A stretch of 64,000 nucleotides of DNA from Gnetum montanum (taxonomy: Eukaryota > Streptophyta > Gnetopsida > Gnetales > Gnetaceae). The stretch is from contig MNCI01001077.1 in the NCBI GenBank assembly GCA_015680685.1, positions 571,417 to 635,416 on the forward strand. Direction: 5' to 3'. The notes under the pieces were generated by a model. That model made no database searches, was not told the DNA's origin, and saw only the letters and a list, made by a program, of their open reading frames with translations. Made by a program: the position numbers and the translations under genes. Of this stretch, positions 22,860 to 35,470 are shown in pieces (position 1 is the first letter of the stretch; each line of letters opens with the position of its first letter).

Positions 22860-25800
22860 CATTTTAATGCACCATAACTCAAAGTGAATTGATGTTCAAA
22901 GGGGTAAAAGTCTCTTCCATGCTAAGATTGTTAGGAGTTAGGTTAAAAATTCAAAATTTTAAAACTTTAAGTAGTGGCTCCCAGCATATATTTTCACTTT
23001 TCACCTAAAAACTACATCAACACTAAGTTTTAGCCACTTCTAAAACTTAGAACAATAATTGAACCCTAACTCCAATGCATCCACACTAGGGATGCCTTTC
23101 CTAGTATAGGCACATGCCTCCCACTACCTAAAAACATTAAAAAATATCTATTTTTTCCATTTTTAGTAACAAAAACCTATCTTTTTAACCCTAAGAGTCT
23201 AAAAGGGATAGGAAATAGACAAAAATAGATAACACAAGCTTCCACATTGATGAAATAGTATGCAGTGCAGTAGAAGGAGGGTAATGTCCATTCTTATCCC
23301 CAAATAACCATCTAGCCCATGTTTGACCCCCAACGTAGGTCCACATGACCTAGAACCACTTCAAGCATCCCCAACAGCCTAAAAACCTCACCAAACCTAG
23401 TCAAAACCTGTTAAAACCTTAGGATTTGGTGGTTTCATGATGGGGGAGCCTTCATCCATGTTAAGCATCTCATCTTTAGTGTGAATGGATGGGAGGAAGC
23501 TAGACAACGACCTAAATTGACTACCTAGTAGCCATTTCTCGATTCTTGGCAATCCTTAGACCCTACCAAAAACCTCTAGAACTTTCAAAGACCTCAAAAG
23601 TAGTCAAAAATGGTACAAAACTACCATCCCCATCTCATCCGCACTAAGTCTATCATGACTAGTGTGGAAGGAATGGGGGAGATTTTATGAGGCACCTACG
23701 TCCCTCCAAACTAGTGAATCTAGACACCAAGCATTGACCATTGACACTAGTAAACCTAGAGGCTAACATGCATGGTCAATTAGGTGTCAAACTCACATAG
23801 ATCTAACTTTATTGTTTCTTCCATATTGGGGGAGACACCTTCCATGCTACCTATCATGAAAGCTATGTGAATGGATCTAGGAAGATCTATGGGGGATTCT
23901 AGATGAAAGAAAATAATGAAAAAATATCTACTACAAACACTAGAACCTTAATAGCCTTCCTAGAAGCCGCTAAAATGCTAAAAATTGAAAAACCATCAAC
24001 CTCGTAAGGTTCTTCCATGCTAAAGGAGACCTCCTCCATGCTAAGAATTCTAGTCTTAGTGTGGACAGGAGGGGAAAAGTTAAAAATATTCAAGTTTGCA
24101 TGCAACTTGAATTCTAGAAGAAACCCAAACCTTCCAGAAGCCATTTAAAAAGATCCAAACTCATCCTCACTTGGCTTTTACACATTTAGGAGAATCCCAT
24201 CCATGTTGAGCATCTTATCCCTAGCATGGATGAAAAAGGAAAATCATAAAAACCCTCTCATAGTAGTTAAAATGGCTAGATTTCTATGCTAGGAATTGAT
24301 AATCAACTTTGCCAATCCTTTGGATACACATGAATAGCCAAAGTTGGTAGAAATCAGGAAAATTAGAGTCCCTTGATCCCTCCATGCTAGGAGCACCTCT
24401 TCGATGTCATCTAGCATTAAAGAAATGAAAAAAATTTGGGAGACTCCAAAATAGCCTTTAAAAACCTTAAATGAATGCCAAAAATCCCTATGTGTGTCCT
24501 AGAACTTTGTTTGCACATTCTTAGACCCTTGGACCTACCAATATTAACCTTTTCCCACCTAATCTTCCATGCTAAGCATGGAAAACCCTAAGGTAGAAGA
24601 AGTGGGAAAACATAAAAAAACCACTTAACAATCCTTGAAATGACTAGGGTTTGACACTAGGCATCAACAACTCATACTAGTGATCTTAAAGACTCTAATG
24701 CATAGCCAAAACTAGTGAAAATTACTAAAAAGTATAGTTCCCTAGTTCCTCCATACTGAGATCCCTCTCTTCCATGATGGCTAGCATGTGAGAAAATGCA
24801 AAAAATTTAGTGGAAATTCAAAATGGCCTTTAAATAGCTCAAGAAAATAACCTATAGCCTTACATGATCCCTAAGGCCACTTTCACACCTTCTAAGAGCC
24901 TCAAACCATACAAAACTAACCACAAATAGCTAGAAAGATATTTTTCCCAATTTTTCACACTAAGCATATCATCCCCAACATGGAAGAAAAGAGGAAAGCT
25001 CAAGAAACCATCTAGGAGACCTCAAAAATGACTAGTTTTAACACTAAACCCTAGTCCTTAACCCAAAAAATCTTAGGAACATACATGCATGGTTGATTGA
25101 GGCAAAAAGTGGTCTAGATTTAAGATTTGTGATTCTTCAATGTTGTCCAATGTGGAGATTGAAGGGGGCAGCTCATTTGGGACACATTAGAATGACACAA
25201 AATGACATTTCATGCATTGTAGAACCCTATATTCACCCTCTATAGTATTCATACCTTAGAAAATTGATCCTAAATGATCAAAATGCTATTGCCCCTATTC
25301 TTCCCTACTGAGCACCCCATCTCCAATGTGGAAAAAATGGGAAAAGTTAAAAAACACTTAGGATGACTTAAAACTATCAAATTTTGACCTAAAAAAATAG
25401 TAACTTTGGGACATGACTTGGATAGATGATTGCAACTCAAATTGGCCTAGGTTGTGGATTTTTTCTCCATCCATTCTAAGTAGTGTTGAAATAAGGGGAA
25501 AGCTACTTTTCAATTTTTTGTGCATAGATGACACTCTCAAAAGCTAAAGATCTGCATTGGAGAATCCTATGACCATATGCTATAGATCCATGTTGGATTA
25601 ACTTCCCAATTGTGAAAATAAGAAAGTAAGATATTAAGTTCCTTGAATGACCTCCAAAAGTAACCAAAATTAGCTAGAAACTTGCAAAATCATGATCTAT
25701 AGTCCTAGGAGCATAGGAACCTATGCAACATCTTCTCAAAACATCTTGAATCCATAGAATAAGTGTTGCCGCCNNNNNNNNNNNNNNNNNNNNNNNNNNN

Positions 25801-26300
25801 NNNNNNNNNNNNNNNNNNNNNNNNNNNNNNNNNNNNNNNNNNNNNNNNNNNATTGTGCTTAGTATGGAAGAAAATGGAGAAGTCATTTCAACATGTTCTA
25901 ACACCAAACATTAACTCAAATTACCTCAAAATGAAGCTATAGGATTCATAAGTCCTACATCTAGGCTCAAACCATGAATTTGACTTTTTTTTATCATATT
26001 TGGATCAATATTTTTATTCTCCACACAAAACCCCTCTCTTGCATGCTAGCCAACATGAAAATAAGGGGAAAATGTTGCAAAACCTACTTTTTGACATTTA
26101 TAGGTCTCTAGAGCACTTATTTTTGATAGATCTTACTCTACACTATCTTTGGAAGGCACAAGGACATCAATTTTATTCCTCTAGATTTTTTAAAATCTAC
26201 TTCCCTAGTTTCTATACTAAGGGTGCCTTCTTCCATGCTAGCTAACATGGAAACATGGGAGGCCCAGCTTGGAAGCTTCAAAATTCTTAATTTTCATGTC
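22860..26300. repeat. Decayed tandem array, ~185-bp period, about 19 units (element C)
   Basis: A recurring core reads roughly CTTCCATGCTAG then AACATGGAAG and GGGGAAAA, close to palindromic. Cores lie near 22915, 23095, 23270, 23450, 23640, 23820, 24020, 24190, 24395, 24565, 24755, 24960, 25135, 25300, 25465, 25655, 25850, 26037 and 26225, a mean spacing of about 185 bases. Between cores are AAAAACCTxxxAAATGGCTAG-like stretches. The core also appears in the U3 of C's 3' LTR (about 29870-30080). The array is interrupted by an assembly gap. Confidence 0.65.
25774..25851. other. Assembly gap (78 N)
   Basis: A run of N from 25774 to 25851 lies inside the decayed tandem array. The true length of the array here is therefore uncertain. 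Confidence 0.99.
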
Positions 26301-26681
26301 CAAATAGACCAAAAAGAGCCTTGAATGATGTACAAACTCATGTAATGGCCTTGTATTCCTAAATAATAGCCTACTAAGGTTTAAAATTTCTGAAACCTAA
26401 TCCTATTTGACCTATAATTAGCCAAATTTCATCATATGTAGCCTATTTTGCTTAATTCTTTATCTTATTAAATGATGCTTTAACTTGTTTTTGGCCTAGT
26501 CTTGCATTGTCAACCATGTTAACCATTTTTAGCCTTATAATTTACTTTGTTTGACCATGGTTTGAAATTTATATATTCTTTATTACAATTTGTTTTCTTA
26601 CCCTACTTATAGCCTTAGATGAGCTTGTTTGCATTAGGATAGCATGTATTTGTGTAATTTTATAGCATTTTAACATTATTT

Positions 26682-26697
26682 ATCCACTTTCACCCAG
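26682..26697 (+). promoter_or_regulatory. Splice-acceptor-like site before pol, element C
   Basis: A pyrimidine-rich run TATCCACTTTCACCC followed by AG ends directly before the pol ATG at 26698. Similar CAG boundaries precede pol in B (49703-49704, minus) and F (61879-61880, minus). Ogre elements of this lineage are known to splice an intron between protease and RT, so this may be the 3' end of such an intron. Confidence 0.45.
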
Positions 26698-29330
26698 ATG
26701 CCACTTAATGTGCTTATGGTTGACATGAAGTACTGAAGTATAAGTACCTATGAGTAGATCATTCTACCTTTGAGCCTATGTGGGCCTCATGATGATGTAA
26801 AATGATACATCAAACCTGATTGCCTAGATCTTGAGCCTGAGAGTCTTGTTGATCACATATCCTCAATAGATAAACCTCTAGAATGAAATGAAAACCTAGT
26901 CAAGACTCTTGACTTAGAGGTGGGCAACAAAACCAAAAACTCTCTAGTTGAGGTTTCTATCACAACACAAATTGGTAAGGAGAAAACCCTTAAACTAAGC
27001 TCCTTAGTAGAAGCTTAATAGGCTCAAGACATTACTAACATCCTACATGGTAATATTAAGGGCTTGGCCTTGTCATATGAAGATATGCTAGGCCTAGACC
27101 CATGTCTAATCTAGCACAACATCATACTAGATCCTAGCATTAGAGTAGTTAAGAAAAAAGTGCACAAAATTACACTTGCTTTGGATTTGGTAATTTGTGA
27201 TGAGACCTTAATGATTTACCAAGCTAGTTTCATTAGGTATGTCAACTATGTAGAATGGGTATCGAACATAGTGGTAGTCCCTAAGAAAAATGGGAGTATT
27301 CATATTTGCATTGATTTCTAAGATCTAAATAAAGCAACCATCAAGGATGGCTTTCCTTTTCCATGTATTGATCAACTTATTGATATTATAGCCAAATATT
27401 CCTTATCCTTTATGGATGGTTTCTTATGATATAATCAAATCAAGATCAACCCATAGCACCAACTTAGTAATACATTCATGATTCCTTGGGGTACCTTTTG
27501 CTATGCCATGATGTCGTTTGGTCTTAAGAGTATAGGGGAAACCTACTAGAGAGCCATGACCTATATCTTCAATAATTACATGCTAGGTTTTCTCAATGAT
27601 TATGTGGATGGTCTAGTTGTTATGTTCAAACTATCCAATGATCATGCTAATCATCTAGATCTTATGCGCAAATGATGCATCAAGTACAAGCTTAGACTCA
27701 ATATTAAGAAATGTATCTTTAGTGTCAATATTGGTAAGATGCTTGTCTTTGTAGTATTTAAAGTGGGGATAAATGTTGATCCTGATAAGGTTAAGGCCAT
27801 ATCTAAATTAGTAGCACCTACCAACCTTAAGGAGATTTAGGGATTACAAGGTAAATTATTGTTTATTCTTATGTTTTTTCCATGCTTACAAATAAATTAT
27901 AGCTCATGCAATACTTCCTTAAGAAAGGAGTTTACAATGAGTGAATGGCTTAATGACAAGAGACCTTTGAAAACCTTATGTAAGAGCTAGCACAACTACT
28001 AATAGTCTATCTTCTTCAAGAGGGTAAACTATTCTACATCTACCTTACCATCTTTAACATATCCTTTACCTCTCTAATTTATCAAAAACATGATGATGAA
28101 GTAGAGATGCATATGTACTATCTTAGACATGCATTAGTTTCCCATGAGACTAATACACTAAAGTCAAGAAGTATTTTCTAGTACTAGTCTTCTTATTGAA
28201 GAAGTGGAGACACTACCTCTTCAGAAGCCAAGTCAATGACATTTGCAAAGATAATGTGCTCAAAGCCATAACAACGAACATTTGTAGAAGTAGCTATATA
28301 GCTTGATGGAATGACATAATCATAGAGTTTATCTCTCAATCAATAATAAAAGGTCAAGCTACATTCATACAACTCACTATTTTTCCTATTGATGACTAAG
28401 TAGCCATAGATCCTGAATTCCCTAATGAGCATATTAACATTATTAGCAAAGTACTCAAGGAGCATGAGGTAGTTATGCACTTTGAAGAGGCTTCAACATC
28501 CCATGGGGCTAGTGCTACTACCATCATAACATTTCCATCTAGTGAAATCTAATCCTTCACCTATCCTTTTGAATTTCCATGTACTAATAACATAGTATTA
28601 TATGAGGGTTTGATCAAGGGGATGATGGTAGCTCGTAACCTAGGAATTAGATGCTTAATAATCAAAGGCGATTCATAACTTGTGGTTAACTAGGTAACTA
28701 AATTCTATTTCTGTCACAACATAGGTATTAAGCATTCTTTCTTGCCACCTTATTACCATTAAGCCAATGGACAAGTAGAAGCAACCAACAGATCCATCAT
28801 TAAATTTCTCTAGAAGATGTCTAATAACCGCAAGCATAAATGACATGAGTGGCTTCTCCATGCAGTATGGCCATACAAAATAGCCTATTGCATAAAAACT
28901 GGTGTTACCCCTTATATCTTGTTTTATGGTTCTAAAGTTGTTATACATATTGATTTGCAAATGTCTTCACTTTGAGTATCCTTAACTAACTTCATCAATG
29001 ATGAGAAAAAAAAGAAATTGTAGAAAATTATATTGGACTTGGTGGAGGAGCAATGTATGCAAGCATTTTCTCACATTAAACACTATGAAGAGAGGTAGAA
29101 GTAATAGCACCATAATAATTTGACAAGGCATTAGATCAAGGAACATGACTTGGTCAGTATGTAGACAAATTCTTAGCCAACTAGGAATGTCCCTTCCTTG
29201 TAACAAGATCCTATGGAAATGATGCATTCAAGATCACAGATTTGGATGGGAATGAGCTAGCCAATTTGGTCAATCATTCCTATCTAAGGACATACTACAT
29301 GTAGCTAACAATCATAAATAAGTGAACTTA
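26698..29330 (+). pseudogene. Element C pol: RT, dual RNase H, truncated integrase
   Basis: The start at 26698 follows an acceptor-like CAG. An N-terminal linker is followed by the RT at about 27170-27850, with SNIVVVPKKNG, IDQLID and FMIPWGTFCYA blocks. The catalytic box reads NDYVDG, so the second catalytic aspartate is lost. A degraded first RNase H lies around 27930-28200. The second RNase H (about 28480-28700) has TNNIVLYEGL and GDS followed by LVVN. At about 28700 the frame jumps straight into the C-terminal part of integrase (ANGQVEATNRS), so the second RNase H end and the zinc-finger and first catalytic part of integrase are deleted. Many TAG stops are present. Confidence 0.8.
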
Positions 29331-29562
29331 CTTTGAATGGCCTTCCAAGGCCTAAAATTGATGATACACCTATTGAGACCTTAGAACTAGCACCACAGCC
29401 TCCTATCATTGTTATCATAGTCTTATCTCATTATCACAAGCACTCTTCAACATGGTTTAGCAAGATTGGATCTAGTGTGGAGAGGGAACATCAGTGGTGA
29501 ACTTGCAATGATGTTTTGTATTCTTTGTCAATGCCTCTCATTTCAATCCTCTAGACAAAAAC
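29331..29562. other. 3' untranslated region of element C
   Basis: Between integrase remnants and the polypurine tract. Its last 60 bases (GTATTCTTTGTC and onward) align with the sequence next to the LTR at 43612-45171, which supports its identity as the 3' end of the same family. I see no gene. Confidence 0.5.
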
Positions 29563-29575
29563 AAAGAGGGGCCAT
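29563..29575 (+). promoter_or_regulatory. Polypurine tract of element C
   Basis: AAAGAGGGGCCAT sits immediately before the LTR start TGAAACACC. The same tract, in the other orientation, abuts the LTR at 43612-45171. This is the expected plus-strand primer for reverse transcription. Confidence 0.8.
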
Positions 29576-31107
29576 TGAAACACCACAACAATTTGCATGT
29601 TATAGCCAATTTTCACCATGTATCTTTCACCCCATGAAACCTAAGGTAAACATTTATTGTAAATCTAAAGATTATAATCCATGATGGGAAATCTCACATA
29701 TTTCATAATTTTGGGACTAAAAAAAGACCTCATAAGTGGTCAAAGCCTTATTCCACAAGTAAAAACAAAAGTCACCTAGTGTCTATATTTGGGCTTGGTT
29801 GGGTCAAATACACCTTTTGGGAAGCCAAAAATGATAATTTGATCTATTTTGAGCTGGGTATACACTTTTCTATGCTAGAAACATCTATAGGGGGTAAATC
29901 TTACCTACCCCCAATGTGGAGGGATAGGTGTTTCCTTCTTAGCATGGATACTTTCCCCTCCCCCTAGAATGGAGATGACATGCATAGCTTGGAAACCTTC
30001 CCCCTTCAGCATGGAAGTTTTTACCAAGCATGGAGGCTCCATCCCCAATGTTGAAACTACATGTCCTTAGCATGGAAGCCACAAAAGCAAAATTTCATCA
30101 TTTCATGCAATCAAATGTTGACTAGCAACTTTAGCAAGGATTGTAGACCTATCTTCAACATAGAAGGTATGTCCCCATTAGTATTTATAGTAAACAGAAT
30201 GGCCATGGGGAAAGGCACTTACTATATATACTAAACCCCCAAATTTGGGCATCCATCTTACCTATATGAGGTAGGAATTTGTAGCAATCTAACAATCAAT
30301 GTTTACCATTATGCAACCCCATTCATGTCCTAAAACCTATAAAATACAACACCAAATACCATTATAGGTCCACAATTTTTAATAATTTTTAAAAGAACAC
30401 AATCTTGGCTATTCAAAATTTTTTTCATGGTTCAGTAATTTCTAGTTTTATATTTTTTTCATGATTTTACACTTGGACATTTTCAAGAACTTGAGATCTT
30501 TTGCAATCTCCCATGCTTTCATTCTCTTAAACTTCAATGTGGAAGCACTGTAGCCTTTACAACCCCTTTTTGAAACTTGTGGAATTTTTAGTGTCAATAC
30601 TACATTTCTAGGACTCCCAACCCCTACTTTGGAGTAATCTAGTAGATAAATTTCTTACTTTTCACATCCCCTCATAGTAACCCAAATTATAGATTATAGA
30701 TTGTAGAAGAAGAGATTCAAAGGCACCTAAAGTGGCTTGGTACCTAGATCATGGAGCAGGCATCAACTTCAATGAGCTTTGAAGTTCTACCTTAGAGAAT
30801 CCTTCCTTCCTCTCTCATAGGCATTTCTTATACACATTTTTGAAACTCATTATTTATTATTTTAATAAATTTCTAAAGTTTAATTTTGTGTGCAATCTAC
30901 ATTTGCATTCTTTTTTGCAGATTTGTAATTTTTTGCATTATATTTTCTCAACTCCTCATTTTGAATTTTGTACGTCTCTAGGTGATCTACTCAACCATCT
31001 AGGGCATCTCAAATATCATTTTCTTAAGGTCTTTGTGGTTCATGGTTGAGGCTGCTATGTTGGATCTATTGGTTTTCTAGTGATTGATTTTTCCTATTGC
31101 AACTATA
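29576..31107 (+). repeat. 3' LTR of element C
   Basis: It begins TGAAACACCAC right after the polypurine tract and ends around 31101-31107 (TTGCAACTATA), aligned with the LTR ends of A and B. A TATA-like CTATATATACT is at 30218-30228. U3 (29870-30190) carries AGCATGGAAG/CCATGCTAG boxes, the same core as the tandem array at 22860-26300. The exact right edge is uncertain by a few bases. Confidence 0.7.
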
Positions 31108-32689
31108 CTGACTCTAATTTAGAGTAAGAGGAAGGATGAAACATGTGCCAGTATGAGCATGCTAAGGGATGTTTTCCTTTTATGGTATACATTCAAAAGT
31201 CCTAGAAATATTAAGTCAACTTTATTTTCATCAAATAGCAAATGCCAATATGATTACCTTATCCCCAAGGTAATCTCAAACAACCTTTCTAGCCAACCTA
31301 GCATCCAAGTGAAGCTTACCATAAAACATAGGAGTAATACTAACAATAGTAGCATAACCACAAGCTTGGAGAATGGTACTACCAAAGAAACAATATCCAT
31401 ATAGGTAACTTGATCCTTATGGATATTCTGTCCAATTTCCAATATCTACAGGAAACACTACAATTCAAATCACTTCTCATTATTATTCACTAGAGTACTA
31501 TAGGTCTACAACTTCAAGGATGCATTACAAGCTATATGCAAAAGCCAGTCCATCAAATTGGCCTTCAATATCTTTATCATCAATGTAATCACCTTTCATG
31601 TATGGAGAACTACCCTCACAAACATAGTAGAAGAACATCTCCATGCCAGTGAACACATAGGAGGAGATAATGATAAGGGAACCTCAATCAAGGAAACTTC
31701 CATTCTTTAGAACAAGTCTAGAGAGGGTTGAGAGGATGGGGACTCCATCTATGTCAACTTCATTCACACATACTTCTTAAAAGAATACCATGGTTCTATA
31801 TTCTTTAGATTTAATCTTGACTACTTTGATGCTTACACAAATAGTTAGTCATTGGATTAAGGCAAGATTACTTCCCAAAAAGAGAACGTGTTGAGGATGT
31901 TTCTTGATATACCATCAAGTAGGAGGCCACAAACCATGTAAGCCTTTACTTGATTCGAACATAGGAGTGAACTTAATCTCAAAGGATATGTAAAAGGTGT
32001 GAAATCTTCCTCCACTCAAGAAAAGAAATATCAAACTAGAAATTGTTGAGTAGTCCATTACTATCCCACTAGGATAGGTAGATGATGTCATTACTACCAT
32101 TAGTGAATGGTCCTATCATGCTAATTTCTTAGTCATTCATGTGGAAAAAAATTAGGTAGAGTTCCTTATAATCATGAGAAGATCTTGGCTTAGCACTATG
32201 GATTCTAAGCTTGAAATCAAAGATTTGTCCTTAGATATTTCCAAGGAGAAGAAAGATGGAATCTTTCAATGACACAGAGTTTCATATATTGCATACATTA
32301 ATAATGGGTGAAACTACATGTAGAAGATATGGACCATTAAACAAGAAAGAAACATACCATGAAATAGATTTGTAGAAGAAATATATATGCAAAAATATCT
32401 ATATGAAGTAGCCACTAAACAAGAAGGCACGTAGTGACTAGTTACTAATGGAGAATTAGAATCTAAAATATACATGGAATAACCAAATCAGATTATAAGT
32501 ACCTACATTGAAGAGAGAGATAAGTTGAAATAGTAAGGAAGAAAACACCCATATACACATTCATGTCAATACTAAGATATTGAATGGTGACAACTTAAGA
32601 CCCTAGATAATTTTGAACTAAAAAAATTAAAGTTAAAAGCCTATTAGCAATGCTGAACTATGATTTTCTAAATAACATGAAGCTTGTAA
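31108..32689 (+). other. Upstream part of element E (no domain recognised)
   Basis: Short open stretches on the plus strand, for example about 31400-31800, may be remnants of gag or protease of element E. I could not recognise a capsid, knuckle or DTG/DSG protease motif. It is AT-rich and full of stops. Confidence 0.3.
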
Positions 32690-35470
32690 TTATCAATTCC
32701 AACCTAGATAAAGAGCAGAATAAAATATTATTGGAAGTAGTTAATAAATTTCCAGCAACATTCTCTTGGTTTTATGATGAGATAACTAGCATTGATCCAT
32801 GAATGTGTTAACACAAAATCTATACAGATCTAGCCATTAAGCCATGGCACAAGCCTTAAAGAAGATTGAATCCCAAGATAAAGGAATCAATAAAACAAGA
32901 ACTAGAAAAAATATTAATGGCAAGATTCATCTATCCATTTATAGACATTGAATGGGTTAGTTCCTTGATCATTTTCTTGACAAAAGATGATAAGTGGAGG
33001 GTATCTATTGATTTTTAATCATTGAACTCTATGACATTCAAGGACCATTTTCCTATGTTGTTTATTGACCAAGTCCTTGATATAATAGTAGGACATTAGT
33101 ACTATAGCTTCTTAGATAGATATAACGAGTACAACTAGATCCATATTGCATCAAAAGACTAGGAAAAGACTACTTTTACTAGTCCATGGAGAATGTTTGC
33201 TCATAAGAAAATTCCTTTTTGATTACAAAAGCACCCACTACTTTCTAGAGTTTAGTACTAAGTATCTTCCAAAAGCAAATAGGTAATGATGTAGAAGTAT
33301 TTATGGATGATTTCTCAACTTATGGGCCAGATTACAAGTAGGAACTAGACCTCATAGAGTAGGTATTAAAAAGATGTGTAGAGATAAATTTGAAGCTCAA
33401 TTGGTAGAAAATCTATTTAATGGTCTAAGATGGGATCATTCTACAACACAAAGTATCATTGAAGGAAATTGAGATAGATCCAAATAAGATTAGATTCATT
33501 AAGAACATCACCTAAAGGCCATAAAAGATCAAATTTGTTAGATCATTCTTCAATCACATAATATATTATAGAAGGCTTATAGAAAATTTCTAAAAAAATA
33601 AAAGCTAATGCTAGAATTGATAGAGAAAGATGTACCATTTTAGTGGATAGAACAATGTGAGAAGGAATTTGAGACTCTAAAATAGAAGTTAATTAAAGCA
33701 CCAATCCTTTGAGATCTGGATTGATCTAAACCCTTTCACATAATGATAGATGATTTCAATTATGCACTAGGTGTAGTACTGCTGCAACTAGATGATTAGA
33801 AGAAACCATACTATATACATTATGCCAACAGATGCAACACCAAAACACAACTTAAATACACCAGCATAGAAAAGAAGCTTCTAATAGTGGTGTATGCATT
33901 AGAAATATTTGAACACTACATGACCAATTGTTCCATTTACATCTACATAGATCATAGTACAATAATATTTCTAATGAATAAACTAGTGTTGAATTATAGA
34001 GTGATTAGATGGCTAATCATACTACAAGAATTTGACATCATCATGATCGATAAGAAAGGCATGGAAAATGTAGTGGTAGATCACTTGTTAAGGATAAAAT
34101 GGAAATAATAAGACCAAGAAGAACTATTATAAGATTAATTTCTTGATGAAAACCTATTCACAAGAACAAAAATGGATATTAAATCAATAGTGAAGTCATG
34201 GACTATTCATTACATGACTTACATGAGCACAGAAGAACTACTTGTTAAGTATAGTAGGAAACAAAACGAATAATTCCTCTAGAAACTAAAGTGATATATG
34301 GAGATAAATGGAAACCTTTACAATATTTTTGCTAATGGATTAGTATAATGGTATATTTTAGAACATAATTAACAAATATTCCTATAAGATATGCATGAAG
34401 AACCATGTGACAACTACTATGTCAAGCATAGGACAACACTCAAACTAATTATGGTAGGTTACTTCTGCCCTACTATATTCTAGGAGCATATAAATTCACC
34501 CAATCTTGTGAGAGATGTCAAAATGATTGAGAAATAACTACAATAAATGAAGGATCAAAATAATAAATTTATTTGTTGAAACCATTTGATATATGGGGAA
34601 TTGATTTCATGGAACCCATTTCACTAATGTCAAGTAGCAAATATTATGTCATAGTGATTGTTGATTATTGTTAAGAGAGTGCAAAAGTAGCTACACTTAA
34701 TGATTTTATATAAAAGATAGATACTAAATTTTCCAACATATCATAAACAAATTCAGAGTACCAAGAATTCTCATCTGATAAAATGGAACACACTTTATCA
34801 GTGCTACATTTAAGAAGCTCATGCAACAACTTGGGGTGAACCATAAACTAACTATATCATATCATTTCCAAGCCAATAGTTAGGCTGAAGTAACTAAGCA
34901 TGAAAATACAAGAATGGTTAGCCAATTTAAGAAAGATTAGAATAATAAATTAAATGGTGATTTGTAGGCCTATAGAATTACATGGAAACTCAACATCAAA
35001 TATTCACCCTACAAGTTAGTCTATGAAAAACTGTCTATGCTACCAATCCATGTAAAGCTAAGAACCTTATCAATTGCCAATACACTTGACCTTGACTTGA
35101 GGTTATCACAAAAGGTACATCTTATGAACCTTAACCTCTTAGAGGAAAATAGGCTTGTAGTTCTTATGAGCAATGAAGTCCATAAGAAGTACTCTAAGCA
35201 TAGGCATAATTCATGTATACACTAAGTATTGATCCATCTAGGTGATAAGATCTTATTCTATAATCTTGGTAATGTGTCTCAATAGGCTAACTTCCAAACC
35301 TTATAAGAAGGACCATACATTGTCCAAGTAACCTATTCATATAGAACCATGTAAATTTACTACCAATCTAGCCCACATATGCTCATCTTGGTAAATATTC
35401 AATAGTTCAAGCCTTATTATAAGCATTTTGATTCTACAATAGATTATATCAAGTCTCTACAACCATCCTA
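32690..35470 (+). pseudogene. Element E pol: RT, RNase H, integrase (degenerate)
   Basis: RT spans about 32690-33600: WRVSIDF, DHFPMLFIDQ, EKTTFTSPW and VEVFMDDFSTYG. RNase H follows at about 33690-34110 with IYIDHSTI, WLIILQEFDI and ENVVVDHLLR. Integrase runs from about 34400 to 35000, with CQSCERCQND-like remnants of the zinc finger, WGIDFMEP for the first catalytic aspartate and a degraded D/E region. A C-terminal integrase tail continues to about 35460. Almost every block is separated by TAG or TAA stops. It is an old, inactive copy. Confidence 0.75.

Larger units (their letters stand above)
14736..31107 (+). mobile_element. Element C: old Tat/Ogre-like retrotransposon, 5' part beyond the window
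   Basis: Order on the plus strand is gag-pro (14736 to about 17390), a long spacer (17391-26697) with the antisense gene on the minus strand (18143-21712) and tandem arrays, pol (26698-29330), polypurine tract (29563-29575) and 3' LTR (29576-31107). The 5' LTR and gag start lie left of the window, beyond the A insertion. It is much more decayed than A and B. Its 3' LTR abuts Athila-like element E, implying insertion into E. Confidence 0.8.

Noticed and set aside
22860-26300. CRISPR-like regular repeat spacing
   Set aside because: Units are about 185 bases with diverged repeats and no unique spacers of constant length; this is a plant nuclear tandem array.
28673-29227. Minus-strand open frames over the integrase of C
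   Set aside because: The plus strand encodes integrase words such as ANGQVEATNRS; the minus frames are shadows.
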